The notes beneath the pieces were generated by a model. That model was not told the origin of the DNA. It saw nothing but the letters and a program-made list of their open reading frames with translations, and searched no databases. From Whitmania pigra (Eukaryota > Annelida > Clitellata > Hirudinida > Haemopidae), in contig JAJTWR010000275.1 of assembly GCA_021613335.1 (NCBI GenBank), forward strand, positions 997,501 through 1,061,500: 64,000 bases of DNA. Direction: 5' to 3'. Within the stretch, counting starts at the first letter, position 1, and each line of letters starts with the position of its first letter. A program made the translations under genes and the position numbers. Positions 31,283 to 43,200 of the stretch are shown one piece after another.

Positions 31283-34200
31283 ATGAAGTGCATCGTTCCT
31301 GGACCCAACTTGAAAGGTTGGAATTAACCATTACTATAGTTTTATATCAGTTTGTCCTGCTAACATGTAATCATTGTTAAAGTGTTTGGAAGAGCTATCC
31401 ATTCCTTGGCAAAAATTGGAGATGAGATTTATTTTGAAGCTAAAAATGACGGCGTAAGTTTTCTGGGGATATTATTTTATTTAGGGAATTCTATAGGATT
31501 AAACAACGACCTTGTTAGACTATATCAATTGTTTTAGTGATAATTTCATCAGATTTTAAAAGTGGTGGTGTTAAGTATGTTGCACAAGGATACCTGATTT
31601 TACTTACAATTTCTAAATATTTTCCGATTTTAAACGAGATATTATTTTAGTCAAAATGCTGAAAAGTTTTAAGTTCTGTTAATTTTTAACAGTTAAAACT
31701 ATAATCCTGAATCACTGTTCTCCACTTTTTTTGTTAAGTTGTCCATCGGTACCGTTAATTCTTCGAGGTGTGCCTACATGAACTTCTCGTTCAAGATCAC
31801 GTTCTTCCAGAAGTTTGCATTTCAAAACAACACTGAGAATGCTGGAGAAGATGCGGAAGAGAGTATCAAGTGCAAAGTTTACACCAAGGTTGAATATGTG
31901 GTTGCTTTTGTCGTAATTGTAACTGCTTCGACAGATATTTTTATTGCCATCATCATCGTTGATGTTGTTAATTTTGCTCCAGTCGTGTCTGGCTGTTTTC
32001 AAGTCGCTGGCCTCACTGGAAAAGACAGCCGACAAGTGCGTCATTGTGTTGGACATGGAGGAAGATAGGTTCATTTTCCAGCTCCACTGTAGACATGGTG
32101 AGGACTACGATGATGATGATAATGGTGATGATGAAGGTGATGTTGATAGTGGTGATTGTGTTGATCCTGATGATTTTTATTATGTTTTTTCATTGATAGT
32201 TAGTATGGTGATAATGACACAGCCACTGTTGATGATGATATTGACCTTGACGATAATGATTCTACAGGCCTCATGAAAACGTACAACTTGACCTTCATAG
32301 AGTCTGAGAAGCTCGACGCCATCTTCGATGTCGACGATTGCCCGAACAGCATGATCATCCAGTCGAGGTGATTGAGGAATTTCCAAAGAGGCTATTTTGT
32401 AACACATTACCATTATTATTTTTAAACACATTATCATTATTATTTGTAAATACATTATCATTATTATTTTTAAACATATTATTATTATTATTATTTATTG
32501 TGGACAAATTTTATATCATAATAAGTAATGGTTTTGTAAAGCGCTGTGATATGTCGCCATAATCATCACCATCATCGTCATGGCAACATTTGGTAATCGC
32601 CGTACCGACCACGACGACAGGTTGTTCACGGAAGTGGTCGGAAACTTCCAACCGAACGCGGAGGAAATGAGCCTCCGACTCTTGGAAGAAAAGGCAGTTG
32701 TCGCCAACCACGTCCTGGAGACCGGTCGGTTTGATTATTGTAAAAATTCATAAAAAACGAATAATGATCTAACATCTCTAGATTACAATAGTAATTAAAA
32801 TCCCACTAAATGTGATCACCGTTTTGAATATGTGGATTGTATCAAACATAAGGTATTGATCGCTGTCAGTGATGCTATTGATTGCATTATTTTACCCGTA
32901 ATGTCATTGGTCGATGCATTTGTTACCCATGCCAGAGAACTCCAACAACATCATGAGGACGGAGGTGGAGCTACTTTCTCAGGAGTTCGACGAGTACAAC
33001 GTAACCTCGCCACCTGTTCAGGTGATCTTCTGCCTCAAGGAATTTCGGGTGAGGGATTAATTTTGATGCTCTGGTTTTATTTTTTATTTTTTTTTTTTTT
33101 GAAAGTTGAGGTGATTCTAGCTTTCTGATTGGTTGATTTAAACTGAATGCATTGATTCAGATGAAGCAGAACTCATGTCACCATGACTATAATGTTGATA
33201 ATTAATTAGTTATTTGTTAATTATCAGTAAAACCAGAATATTTTGTCATAATTACATCAGCAACAATATCACGTATAATATAAAAATTGTTATAATAATA
33301 ATAATAATAATAAAAATGACAATAATAATAATAATAAATAAAAACATTAACATTTTTTTGTGGTTTCAGGCCCTGTTGTTCTTTTGTGAGGGACTTGAGC
33401 TTCAGTTTTCCATGTTTGTGAGGAATCCAGGAGAGTAAGTAATTGAATGATGGAGATTTGGATGAGGAATTAAAATGGGGTCAAATAGGTCATTAAAGGT
33501 CAAGCATTAGGACAGAATGGGTTAATTGATTGGTTGAGATGGAAACATGTCTAGTTGTTTATTGGAAATTATGTCACTGCATAAATTTTCCAGAATAATT
33601 TATTTGCATTATTATTATTAGTTTTTATTTGAAACTTCATCGTGAGATTCGCATGAAAAATATCCTCCTCATTGGTCAACTTCCAGGCCAATCGTGTTCG
33701 TCGTTGACTCTGACCCCGCCTTCGACACCCACTTGGTCCTCGCCACCGTTTCCTCTGCCGATCGAAGCGATAATTCCACGGCTGCTGCTGCTGTTGATAC
33801 AACGACCTCTGTCGGGTGAGTCCTTTGTACTGATCGATCTCGTGTGCGCACGTCCTGTCATTCGTTGTTAGATTTATGTATATAATTATTCATTTAATTA
33901 ATTAAGTCTCTGTCTATTTTGATTTGTCGAAACGAGTAGGAAGGGGGTCAGTCATTCCGTTGCTTCTTCGTCGAAGGAAAAGTCAGAGAGAAAGGGGAAG
34001 AACTCTGAGAGGACGAAGAAGGTTCTATTTGACGTTTCAAACTCCAGGTACTTATCTCCACCATCGCAACAACCACCATCATCATCCTTATAATTTTTTC
34101 ACTCACTCACTTACTCCCTTGCTCACATCTGATTTATGATGTCAGTGAAGAAACGACATTCATTTCACAACAGGGACGACGAACAGATCGGACCAAACAA

Positions 34201-35347
34201 CGAGTCGCATTTCATAGCAGACGTCACCCTCGCTCACGGCACCTCTGTGGCCGATGATGGCGAAGATATCGGTGAAGAAAACAGAGTCATAAACACACCT
34301 CAGCCGTCAACCAGCTCCAGTTACCAAGGACGAGAAGGAGGCGGAGCTCCGAGGAGGTCCCGAGATTCCGGCCAGACCTCATCGGCTCGAAATGCTCGTC
34401 AACCGACCAATCGGAGCGGCTCGGAAGAGGATCTCCCTGCGTTGCCCACTCCGAGGACCAAGAGGAAGGCGGAGTCGAAGGACGACGGAGGATCGTCAAT
34501 GGCCGAGCAACTTGGTGGTAGGTCCCGTGGCAGTGCCAATCAAAGATGTTCATCGAATAGACAGAAACTGGGAACAATTTTCCAGCTACCCGATGACGAA
34601 GACAATGATGATGACAATGATGACAGAGGAGTTACTTCAGAAACCCTTGTGAGTATTTGCATGCTCGGTCATGCTATGATGATGATACTCTAACGATGTG
34701 CAAATGATGAGGATTTTCATGTCTCGTTGCATCTGTTACACAGGGTCAACAAACCACAAGGGATGAATCCAGGATGGAAGATCAGAACAATGATGATGAT
34801 GATGATGATGTTGTGCCAGGGACTCCTCCCCTTGAAGAACCTCCAAGCAAGAGGGTAGTGATGATGATAATGATATTATTTGTGATAACTGGTGGACATA
34901 CCACTTGTGATTATTTGATGGCTTTTTATTTGAGAGTTGCAATGACATTGGCAGCAGTTAATAGTAACATTACTACTGTAATAATAATAATAATAATAAT
35001 TACTACTGGTTTTATTGCTAGTATTATACATTTCCCATAGTATCTACAATACACATTGTTTACAATAATATCGTTCAGTACAATTATATTGTTTGGAATT
35101 ATCTTTTAAACTTGTTTGTCATATGTTAACTTAATTGTTATTAAGTATTTATTTTATTTAAGATTTGTTTTATAATTTTTTGGTTGGTTGATATTAGCTC
35201 TTGGATATTTCACAGTTCAGGTCACTCTTCTTTGGCCTCAGCCAATCACAGTCACAAGAGGACTCGGCCAACCAATCAGCTGCTGAAAGCAAACCGACTG
35301 AAGAAGATTATGCTGTTTTAGCTGAGGATTCTGAGGAGGAAGGATAA
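31283..35347 (+). CDS. RAD9: RAD9 checkpoint clamp subunit
   Basis: Thirteen exons join to 568 aa: 31283-31316, 31383-31453, 31739-31888, 31983-32097, 32268-32367, 32621-32724, 32936-33048, 33370-33434, 33687-33815, 33940-34047, 34174-34648, 34744-34854 and 35216-35347. The start MKCIVPGPNLK, then AIHSLAKIGDEIYFEA and LSIGTVNSSRCAYMNFSF, match the first PCNA-like fold of RAD9. The second fold ends near QVIFCLKEFRALLFFCEG. The C-terminal tail is long and disordered (Ser/Asp-rich) but keeps the conserved VPGTPP, FRSLFFG and YAVLAEDSEEEG blocks that bind other checkpoint factors. RAD9 forms the 9-1-1 clamp with RAD1 and HUS1 at DNA damage. The tail is longer than in human RAD9A (391 aa), largely through exon 34174-34648. 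The gene lies between the two DHX38 copies. Confidence 0.93.
33293..33345 (+). repeat. (AAT)n microsatellite in RAD9 intron
   Basis: Interrupted trinucleotide array in the intron before RAD9 exon 33370-33434. Confidence 0.8.
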
Positions 35348-36522
35348 ATTTATGGCGATGAAGCTGATGATTGCAACTTCGATGATGCTTCAAAAAATAT
35401 TGACAATGTGTTAACGAAAGCATTCCCTAGTAATGTATCATGGGTCACAAAATTGCAATGGTTTTAGATGCATCATTACTGACAATCATTTTGATAGTTT
35501 GAATTAGGCACAAATATCAAAGCAGACATTTCATGGGGTTGGCAGAGAATTGTTTTGTGAAGACGAAATATGCTCACCATTTATCAGATGTTACATTTCT
35601 GTACATTGTTTTCAAAATATTTCTCTGATAAGTTCTGGTAAGTAGGTTTTGTTTTCAAATGTTTTCAGTCCAACGGTCTTTGCTCGGAACTTCGAATGAT
35701 TAATAAACAGTTAAAGCAGTAAAAATAATTTGTGTGCAGAAGTTTTATTAATAAAAATAGTAATTTGATTTTTAGCAGATTTGTGTCAAGTAGTAAACTT
35801 TGAGTGGATTTACAATACAAAAATATACACATAATTTTCCCAAGGGTTGTTTTCTGGAAGATGATCGCTTAACCACATGTATATATGAACTTCCTTCTGC
35901 AAAGCAGTAACTCTTAACCAATCATAAACTAATTCGGATTAATAATAGTAATTAAATAAAATTTTGTACCATTAATTAAATTGTTATGTTTGCTGATCGG
36001 AAATCAAAGAGAATAAGTAAAAAATCGAATAATATGTAGATTTAGTTTTTGCATAACGCGCACGAGTATAGAAAGCGCAGTGGGAAGGGGTGCATAGTGC
36101 ATAAAATCATATATAACGCGCGTGCACTTAGGATACATATAATTATATTTATTTTAAATGCCGATTGGAATTAGGTTCTTCACTTCAACTTAAATTTTTA
36201 AATGTTTTTTTTTATAAATTACATTTCATCAACAATCCGCATTATAATAATAATAATCTTAAAACAAATTAAACCAAACGATAATTTTTTGAATAATTTA
36301 ATTAGTGCAATAAATTAATGATTATATTACTACACAAAATTTTAAAATTAATAAAATACCGTGACAAAACTAATTAAATATTTTTTAAAACGAACATTTT
36401 CAGTATCTTTGATATATCGCTTGTCGAGTGACCTAGCGAAACACCACGAAATAATCTCAAGACTTAAAAAAAAAGTCATTTGAAAAAACAACCAATTTCA
36501 AGAAATAAAAATCAATAAATCC
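35348..36522 (+). other. RAD9 3' UTR and upstream region of DHX38 copy 2
   Basis: AATAAA at 35702-35707 is a likely RAD9 polyadenylation signal. The remainder up to the ATG at 36523 is very AT-rich and must include the promoter and 5' UTR of DHX38 copy 2. No other gene seen. Confidence 0.5.
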
Positions 36523-39500
36523 ATGGACAAAGTAAAATTATCGTTCGACGATGAAGCCGAACGTCTGGAAGGTACCCCCAGAAATCAGAGGGGAGGTCTG
36601 GTTATTATGAACAAAAACAGCGAAGTAGGGCAACATGTTTTCAAAAAACCAACAACGACGACTTCGCGTTTGGGTTTGGATAAACGTGCCGAAGAAATAC
36701 GCAAACAAAACGCCCAAAAAAAATTGTGCGAATATAAAAAGGACAAGACAGACACCGGCTACGTAAGTAAAAGACCGAGGGAAAGAAACGGAGAAGACTC
36801 AGAAAGAGCATCAAAGTCCTCCAGGCGAGACTGGGAGGAAGAAACACCAAGGTTTAGGGAGATTAGGACCCCCAAAATTTCATCAAAAGACACCCCTTCA
36901 AGATCGGGCTGGGGTGACGAAGATGATGATAGAAGGTCAACAGTAAGTTCTTGGGAAACTTCAACATCTAATTCGTCATCTTCGAGGAGTTCTAGGAGAG
37001 ATGATAGGTCTGACAGATCAAGGAGACATGATTCTGGAATTGAAAGAAGCTTAAAATCGCCAAGACCAACACCGGCCCATAAGTATAACAGCTGGATGGG
37101 AAATGCACGCAAAGAAGTCACCTACACCCCACGAGACAGTGTGAGGAGGAACGACAAGGATATCAAGAGAACAGATGAGAGCAGTCGCATCGACATGTTG
37201 GAAGAAGACAAACGCCTCGATCGCATGTGGTACTCAATGGATGACGGAGTCGACAGCCACGAGTTTGACACAATGGAATGTTCAAGTTACGTTCGTCAAA
37301 GGGAAGAAAAAATGGAGGCTAAAAAGAAGAAAAAAATGTCTGAACAGCAGAAACAGATCCAGAAAGACAACGAAAAATGGGAGTTGAATAGGATGTACAG
37401 AAGTGGAGCAGTTACTCAGCTTACGAATGATGACGACTTAGATGAGACAATGGAGGCCCGAGTGCATTTGCAAGTTCACAACATGCTCCCACCATTTCTG
37501 GATGGCAGAATCGTTTTTACCAAACAGACAGAACCAACAGTGCCTCTGAAAGATCCTCTCAGTCACATGGCCACTGTTTCTCGGAAGGGTAGTGCAGTTG
37601 TTATGAAGCAAAGGGAAATCAAGGAAGCAAGGAAAGCTCAGAAGAAGGAATGGGAACTTGCAGGAACCAGGCTTGGAGACATCATGGGTGTTAAGGAGAA
37701 AGTGGAAGAAGATGATCCAGCCAAAAAATATCTTTCCGAAAATGGAGAAGAGAATGTCGACTTTAAGTCAGGTCAAAAATTTTCAGAACATATGGCAAAG
37801 AAATCGGAGGCAGTGTCAGATTTTGCAATGAAAAAGAGCATAGCAGAACAGAGGCAGTTTCTTCCTATTTATGCAGTCCGTCAAGACCTTTTAAAAGTCA
37901 TTCGAGAAAATAGCATTGTCGTCATTGTCGGAGAAACTGGTTCTGGAAAAACAACTCAGTTGACACAGTACCTTCACGAAGAAGGCTACACGAGTTTTGG
38001 AATGGTTGGTTGCACACAACCAAGAAGAGTAGCTGCAATGTCTGTTGCCAAAAGAGTTTCTGAAGAAATGGGTGTGGCTTTATCTGAAGAAGTCGGGTAT
38101 GCCATTCGATTTGAAGATTGCACTACAGAGAAAACCGTCATAAAATATATGACAGACGGTATCCTTTTAAGAGAGTCTCTGAGAGAATCAGATTTGGACA
38201 ATTACAGTGCCATAATCATGGACGAAGCCCATGAAAGGTCTCTCAACACTGACGTTCTCTTCGGCCTGCTCCGTGAAATTCTCGCAAGGCGAAGAGATTT
38301 GAAACTAATCGTAACATCGGCTACGATGGATTCCGAAAAGTTTTCCGAATTTTTCGGAAATGTTCCTGTTTTCAAGATTCCGGGCAGGACATTTCCCGTT
38401 GATCTGTTTTTCAACAAAGGTGTTGTGGAAGACTATGTCGATGCTGCTGTTAAACAGGCCATCCAAGCTCATTTGGGAGGTATCCAGGGAGACATTTTGA
38501 TATTTATGCCAGGTCAAGAAGACATTGAAGTCACCTGCGATCTGATAAAAGAACGCCTCGATGATTTGGAAGATGCTCCTCCTCTTACCATCCTTCCAAT
38601 CTATTCTCAATTGCCTTCTGATCTCCAAGCAAAGATTTTCCAGAAAGCTCCAGATGGTGTGAGAAAATGCATTGTAGCCACCAACATTGCTGAGACTTCG
38701 CTGACTGTCGACGGAATTCAGGTGGTGATTGATAGTGGTTACTGCAAATTGAAGATCTACAACCCCAAAATAGGTATGGATGCACTTCAGATATTTCCAA
38801 TCAGTCAGGCCAATGCTAACCAGCGCAGTGGGCGTGCTGGCAGAACTGGGCCCGGTGTCTGCTTTAGACTATACACAATCAGGCAATATGAAGAAGAGTT
38901 ACTTATGGCAACTGTTCCTGAAATCCAGAGAACAAATCTTTGCAACGTTGTGCTGCTCCTCAAGTCTCTGGGAGTCCAAGATCTTCTCCAGTTCAATTTC
39001 ATGGATTCTCCACCAGAAGATAACATCCTGAACTCTATGTACCAACTTTGGGTATTGGGTGCTCTGGACAACACTGGTTCTCTGACTCCTCTTGGTCGAA
39101 ACATGGAGGAGTTTCCTCTTGATCCAGCCCTTTCGAAAATGCTCATCGTTTCCACAGAGATGGGATGCAGTGTAGAAATACTGACAATTGTATCCATGCT
39201 TTCCATTCCATCCATCTTCTTCCGACCAAAAGGCAGGGAGGATGACTCAGATGCAGCCAGAGAGAAATTCCAAGTTCCAGAGAGTGATCACTTGACTTAT
39301 TTGAATGTCTTCAACCAGTGGAAAAAGAACAAATGGTCCGCTTCTTGGTGTGTAAAAAATTTCATTCATGTTAAAGCAATGAAGAAAGTGAGAGATATCA
39401 GGTCGCAGTTGGAAGAAATCATGGTGAAGCACAAGATAAAGCTCGTGTCTTGCAACGGAGAGTGGGACATCATCAGGAAGTGTATCTGTTCTTCGTATTT

Positions 39501-39942
39501 CCAACAGGCTGCCAGAATCAAGGGTCTCGGAGAGTACGTTAGTCTCAGAACTGGCATGCCTTGCCATCTTCACCCGACTAGTGCTCTTTATGGCATGGGT
39601 TTTACTCCAGATTACATAGTCTATCACGAATTGGTTATGACATCCAAGGAATACATGCAGTGTGTCACAGCTGTGGATGGTCGTTGGTTAGCTGAACTTG
39701 GTCCCATGTTCTACAGTGTCAAAGATTCCACCAAATCAAGAGCAGACAGGAGAAGAATGAATGAAGATCGTACGACTGAAATGGAGAACGAAATGAAGAA
39801 GGCTCAGGACCAATTGAAGTCTAGGAGACAGGAATTGGAAAGCTCAAGAAGCTTTGCAGCAACCCCGATTTATGAAATTGGAAGTAGAACCCCAGCAACT
39901 CCAGGATCCAGGTTGTCTAGAAGAGGAATTACTGGCTTGTGA
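36523..39942 (+). CDS. DHX38: DHX38/PRP16 DEAH-box splicing helicase, copy 2, intact
   Basis: One uninterrupted frame encodes 1139 aa, close to human DHX38 (about 1227). The N-terminal third is charged and RS/D-rich with the family block [20 protein letters not shown]. The helicase core carries GETGSGKTT (Walker A), [10 protein letters not shown] (Walker B, DEAH), SATMD, and [12 protein letters not shown] (motif VI). The winged-helix, ratchet and OB-fold regions follow, and the tail ends [18 protein letters not shown], like the TPATP-containing tail of other PRP16 proteins. It is an ATPase that proofreads and drives the second transesterification step of splicing. The gene has no introns, whereas copy 1 keeps one intron near the 3' end. 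From about residue 315 onward the two copies are nearly identical; before that they differ strongly. An AATAAA lies at 40045-40050. Confidence 0.95.
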   Translation: MDKVKLSFDDEAERLEGTPRNQRGGLVIMNKNSEVGQHVFKKPTTTTSRLGLDKRAEEIRKQNAQKKLCEYKKDKTDTGYVSKRPRERNGEDSERASKSSRRDWEEETPRFREIRTPKISSKDTPSRSGWGDEDDDRRSTVSSWETSTSNSSSSRSSRRDDRSDRSRRHDSGIERSLKSPRPTPAHKYNSWMGNARKEVTYTPRDSVRRNDKDIKRTDESSRIDMLEEDKRLDRMWYSMDDGVDSHEFDTMECSSYVRQREEKMEAKKKKKMSEQQKQIQKDNEKWELNRMYRSGAVTQLTNDDDLDETMEARVHLQVHNMLPPFLDGRIVFTKQTEPTVPLKDPLSHMATVSRKGSAVVMKQREIKEARKAQKKEWELAGTRLGDIMGVKEKVEEDDPAKKYLSENGEENVDFKSGQKFSEHMAKKSEAVSDFAMKKSIAEQRQFLPIYAVRQDLLKVIRENSIVVIVGETGSGKTTQLTQYLHEEGYTSFGMVGCTQPRRVAAMSVAKRVSEEMGVALSEEVGYAIRFEDCTTEKTVIKYMTDGILLRESLRESDLDNYSAIIMDEAHERSLNTDVLFGLLREILARRRDLKLIVTSATMDSEKFSEFFGNVPVFKIPGRTFPVDLFFNKGVVEDYVDAAVKQAIQAHLGGIQGDILIFMPGQEDIEVTCDLIKERLDDLEDAPPLTILPIYSQLPSDLQAKIFQKAPDGVRKCIVATNIAETSLTVDGIQVVIDSGYCKLKIYNPKIGMDALQIFPISQANANQRSGRAGRTGPGVCFRLYTIRQYEEELLMATVPEIQRTNLCNVVLLLKSLGVQDLLQFNFMDSPPEDNILNSMYQLWVLGALDNTGSLTPLGRNMEEFPLDPALSKMLIVSTEMGCSVEILTIVSMLSIPSIFFRPKGREDDSDAAREKFQVPESDHLTYLNVFNQWKKNKWSASWCVKNFIHVKAMKKVRDIRSQLEEIMVKHKIKLVSCNGEWDIIRKCICSSYFQQAARIKGLGEYVSLRTGMPCHLHPTSALYGMGFTPDYIVYHELVMTSKEYMQCVTAVDGRWLAELGPMFYSVKDSTKSRADRRRMNEDRTTEMENEMKKAQDQLKSRRQELESSRSFAATPIYEIGSRTPATPGSRLSRRGITGL

Positions 39943-40044
39943 AGTCAAAAATCATTAAAATAGAAATATCGAAATTATTTTAAATAATTAAATATTATCA
40001 TATTTATTGTATTTACACTGTTGTGTAGTCGATCGTTTTTAAGA

Positions 40045-40090
40045 AATAAAATCTCTAATGGTTGTAACATTTTAAATATAGACATTTATT
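40045..40090. terminator. facing polyadenylation signals of DHX38 copy 2 and SLC6 gene
   Basis: AATAAA on the plus strand at 40045-40050 serves DHX38 copy 2. AATAAA on the minus strand (TTTATT at 40085-40090) serves the SLC6 gene. The two genes converge, with stop codons only 266 bases apart, so their transcripts probably end at or across the same point. Confidence 0.6.
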
Positions 40091-40208
40091 TCTAAAATTC
40101 AAACGTAGAAACTTGACAAATTATTCATGGCAAAGTATGGCGAATATAAACAATGACTTTACAAATTATTGATAATCGATTTGACTTATAAATCGAAGGC
40201 AGCTGAGT

Positions 40209-43200
40209 TTAAATGTAACTTTCGATTTGATATACTGGACGTTTGAAAGGATCGTCATCATCATCAATTGACTTCTTTACCTTGTCTTCCCGGTCATCCT
40301 TTTCGTACGAAATATTCTGAAATGACACAATAATTATAAAATTGATTTAGAAATATTTAATTCTTTGTTCCTTAATTCTTTCTAGCAGAACACTCGCTTT
40401 TCTAACAATCTCCACAATTACATATTACAGAATCAAAATTTATGTAAAATAGATTCTTTCCAAAGATTCAAATGTGCGACCAAGACAAATGCGTTGAATA
40501 CTCACATCTTGACCAAGGCAGGATTTTTTTGAGCCCCGGGGATCGATTTCAAAACCCTCCACGTAATGAATGAGGGCTCGATGCTTAGGTAGAGCTGGAC
40601 CCCAGTACACAGTTGGCAGTATAAGGTTCCTAATTCTCTTTTGAATAAATAAATGAATATTGCTTGGAATATTGTTATAATGAGCCCTGTTATAAATGTA
40701 TTAAAATGAATTACACTCTTGTACTTATCAGCATTAGTATTACAGTAACAAAAGTTATTTGGTACAGATATCTTTAAACCAAAAACAATTTAAATAAAAC
40801 AAAGTAAAAATGTGGTTAAGTTTACTTTTAAAACACTGCCATCGCGTTCTTTACAGATCTTCCAAATCGCCACGATGGGAATCCAAATAATGGACGCAAA
40901 GGACATCAGCCAGCCTAAGCCATCTGCCCACTTTGGGTAAACATAGCTTCCGTACACTGCAGGCTTGTAATCGACCCATGAGAATATGAGCAGGAACTGG
41001 AATGAATTCATACACAAAACCAGTTGAGTTCACTTAAATTTCATTTTGTATCGATATTTGCATTCTAAGCGTAGTTAATTTATATGGCGCCATATGCATA
41101 GCGTCAGAGGCGCTTCTTGTAACGATTTATATAGCTTCCCTAGGGCGCTGGCGGCAGTGCAGGGTGGGTTTCGAACCGCCATTTGAAGGCACGTAATCTA
41201 TTCGGCCAACCTGACCAGCGTAAGTACTGTAGTTTTAACAAGCAATGGTTAAATTTGTTAAAAACTTCACCTAGCATTAAAGTATCATTAAATAAAATGT
41301 ACAAAAGAAATGATACTAACAAGAATGAATGCAGGCGTCAAGAATTGGCAACAAATCCTCCACCACTGGCTCTGCTTCTTTCCAAGGACCACTTCCAGAT
41401 CTTTGTAGAGACGATTGACCCCTAATAAGACCGTGATGGATATTATTTATTTCATTGTTATTGTAATTAGGGCGTTTAACTACATTTTTATGCTATTTAC
41501 AATTTAATATCCATGTGATTCATATACATGTAGTTTGGTGTTACTTGGATTTCTTACCGTAGACCCAATTTGTGGCGATGCAGAAAACGATTGCAATCAC
41601 TAAAACTGACCACCCACTAGAATATGTGTCCATCAGTTGGAGCAGATAGTTGCCACCCTGTCAAAATATGAGACATTTCACCAAACTTCTTTTATTAATA
41701 AATAATAAATATTATTCAGTACGTCCTAATTTAAAATTTTTTTTTTAGATTTTAGAATTACCGTGTCTTTGATTTGAAATCTTTGCTCATACTTTGCTCA
41801 TGATTATTTACCACTCCAATAAATATTCTCAATTGTTTGATCAAATGAGTTCTCACATTTGTACAAAGCGGCAAACCAAGCAAGAAAAACACGCTGCACA
41901 GTATGAACACAACCAGAGGTTTCCAATTTCTCAACTTTGGAAATTGATCCAAAATTGAGGTGAGAATTGTTTCCATGCCTGCGAACTGGTGCAATAATTG
42001 AGAAAATAACTGTAGTTATTAGAAAACAAATTCTATTTTACACCTATAAAAACTTAATAAACTTCTAAAAACTTAAATGATTTTTAGCAAAGATAGTCAA
42101 ATCTAAAGAGAAAGAACTGCAAAATTCTTTTAAGCAGTATATTAAGGCTACCTCTGAGTCGAGACCAAGGGTGAGAAGCATGATAAAGAAGAGGATGCTC
42201 CATAGGGGGGCTATGGGTAGCCGCGTCACTGCGTCTGGGTAGACAATGAAGGCTAGTCCAGGTCCTTAAAATTAATTTTTAAAAATTAATTCAGGATTTG
42301 TCTTAGTGAAAATTATTTCAGCATAAGATTTTGTTTACAAAACAATATTGTGTCGGTGAATCTAAAATATGTCATGATGACTCACCACTGTCAACCACAT
42401 CTTCCACTGAAACCCCCATGGTTTGAGCCATGTAGCCCAAAAAGCTGAATATAACTAATCCGGCAAATATTCCTGTCAGCCAGTTTGCCAGAGTCACTAT
42501 GATCATGTCCCTGATGAAATGAATAGCAACTTATGTGTTAGACTTATTTTAATAAAGGTGGAAAGTTACATAGTAACATAACATCAGTAATAATATTAGT
42601 AGTAATAATAATGATATTAATAATACATAAGATATACATGCATATGTACTAGTAAATTAAAATAGAATCAATCTAAGTTTTAGCGGAATGACATGTGGCC
42701 CATAAGAAATTTTAAGACCATTGTAAACTTGGAGGAGGCCTTTTATTAAACTTTAGCGGAATGTATTTTCCAGAAAATGGACATTAGCTAAAACACACAT
42801 ACAAGGCAATATGAAATGTATGTTGATAATAATGACTCTGTTTTTGGAAAAACTGTTAGCCAAACATAGACAAACCTGAGAAAGTTGTTGTGAAACCTGT
42901 TGTAGCTGGATAAAGCTATTGTTCCACCCCAGCAATTTCCCATTCCGAAAAACAGCTGTAGAGCAGCATCGCTCCATACCTTCCAGGGATATTAAGGTGT
43001 TAATAAGGAGTATATTCATAACAATTTATATGTCCGGCTTTCTTATGAAATGGCTTAATTCATATCCAACGTATTAATAATTTTGAATTAAATAAAATTA
43101 CCTTTAAATAAATGCTCAAAAACTTCATCGGATATAAATAAAAAATATGAAAAGTTTATATAAATTCAAGCAAAGATAAACATTTTGCATATTCTATCTA

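Noticed and set aside
32338..32562. Leu-rich plus-strand frame in RAD9 intron
   Set aside because: Derived from a TTATTATTTTTAAACACA repeat; it lies between well-supported RAD9 exons.
41146..41220. Functional tRNA-Leu gene (anticodon-like CAA)
   Set aside because: A- and B-boxes are too close, and the D- and T-stems do not pair; it sits beside a dispersed-repeat tail, so a SINE head is more likely.
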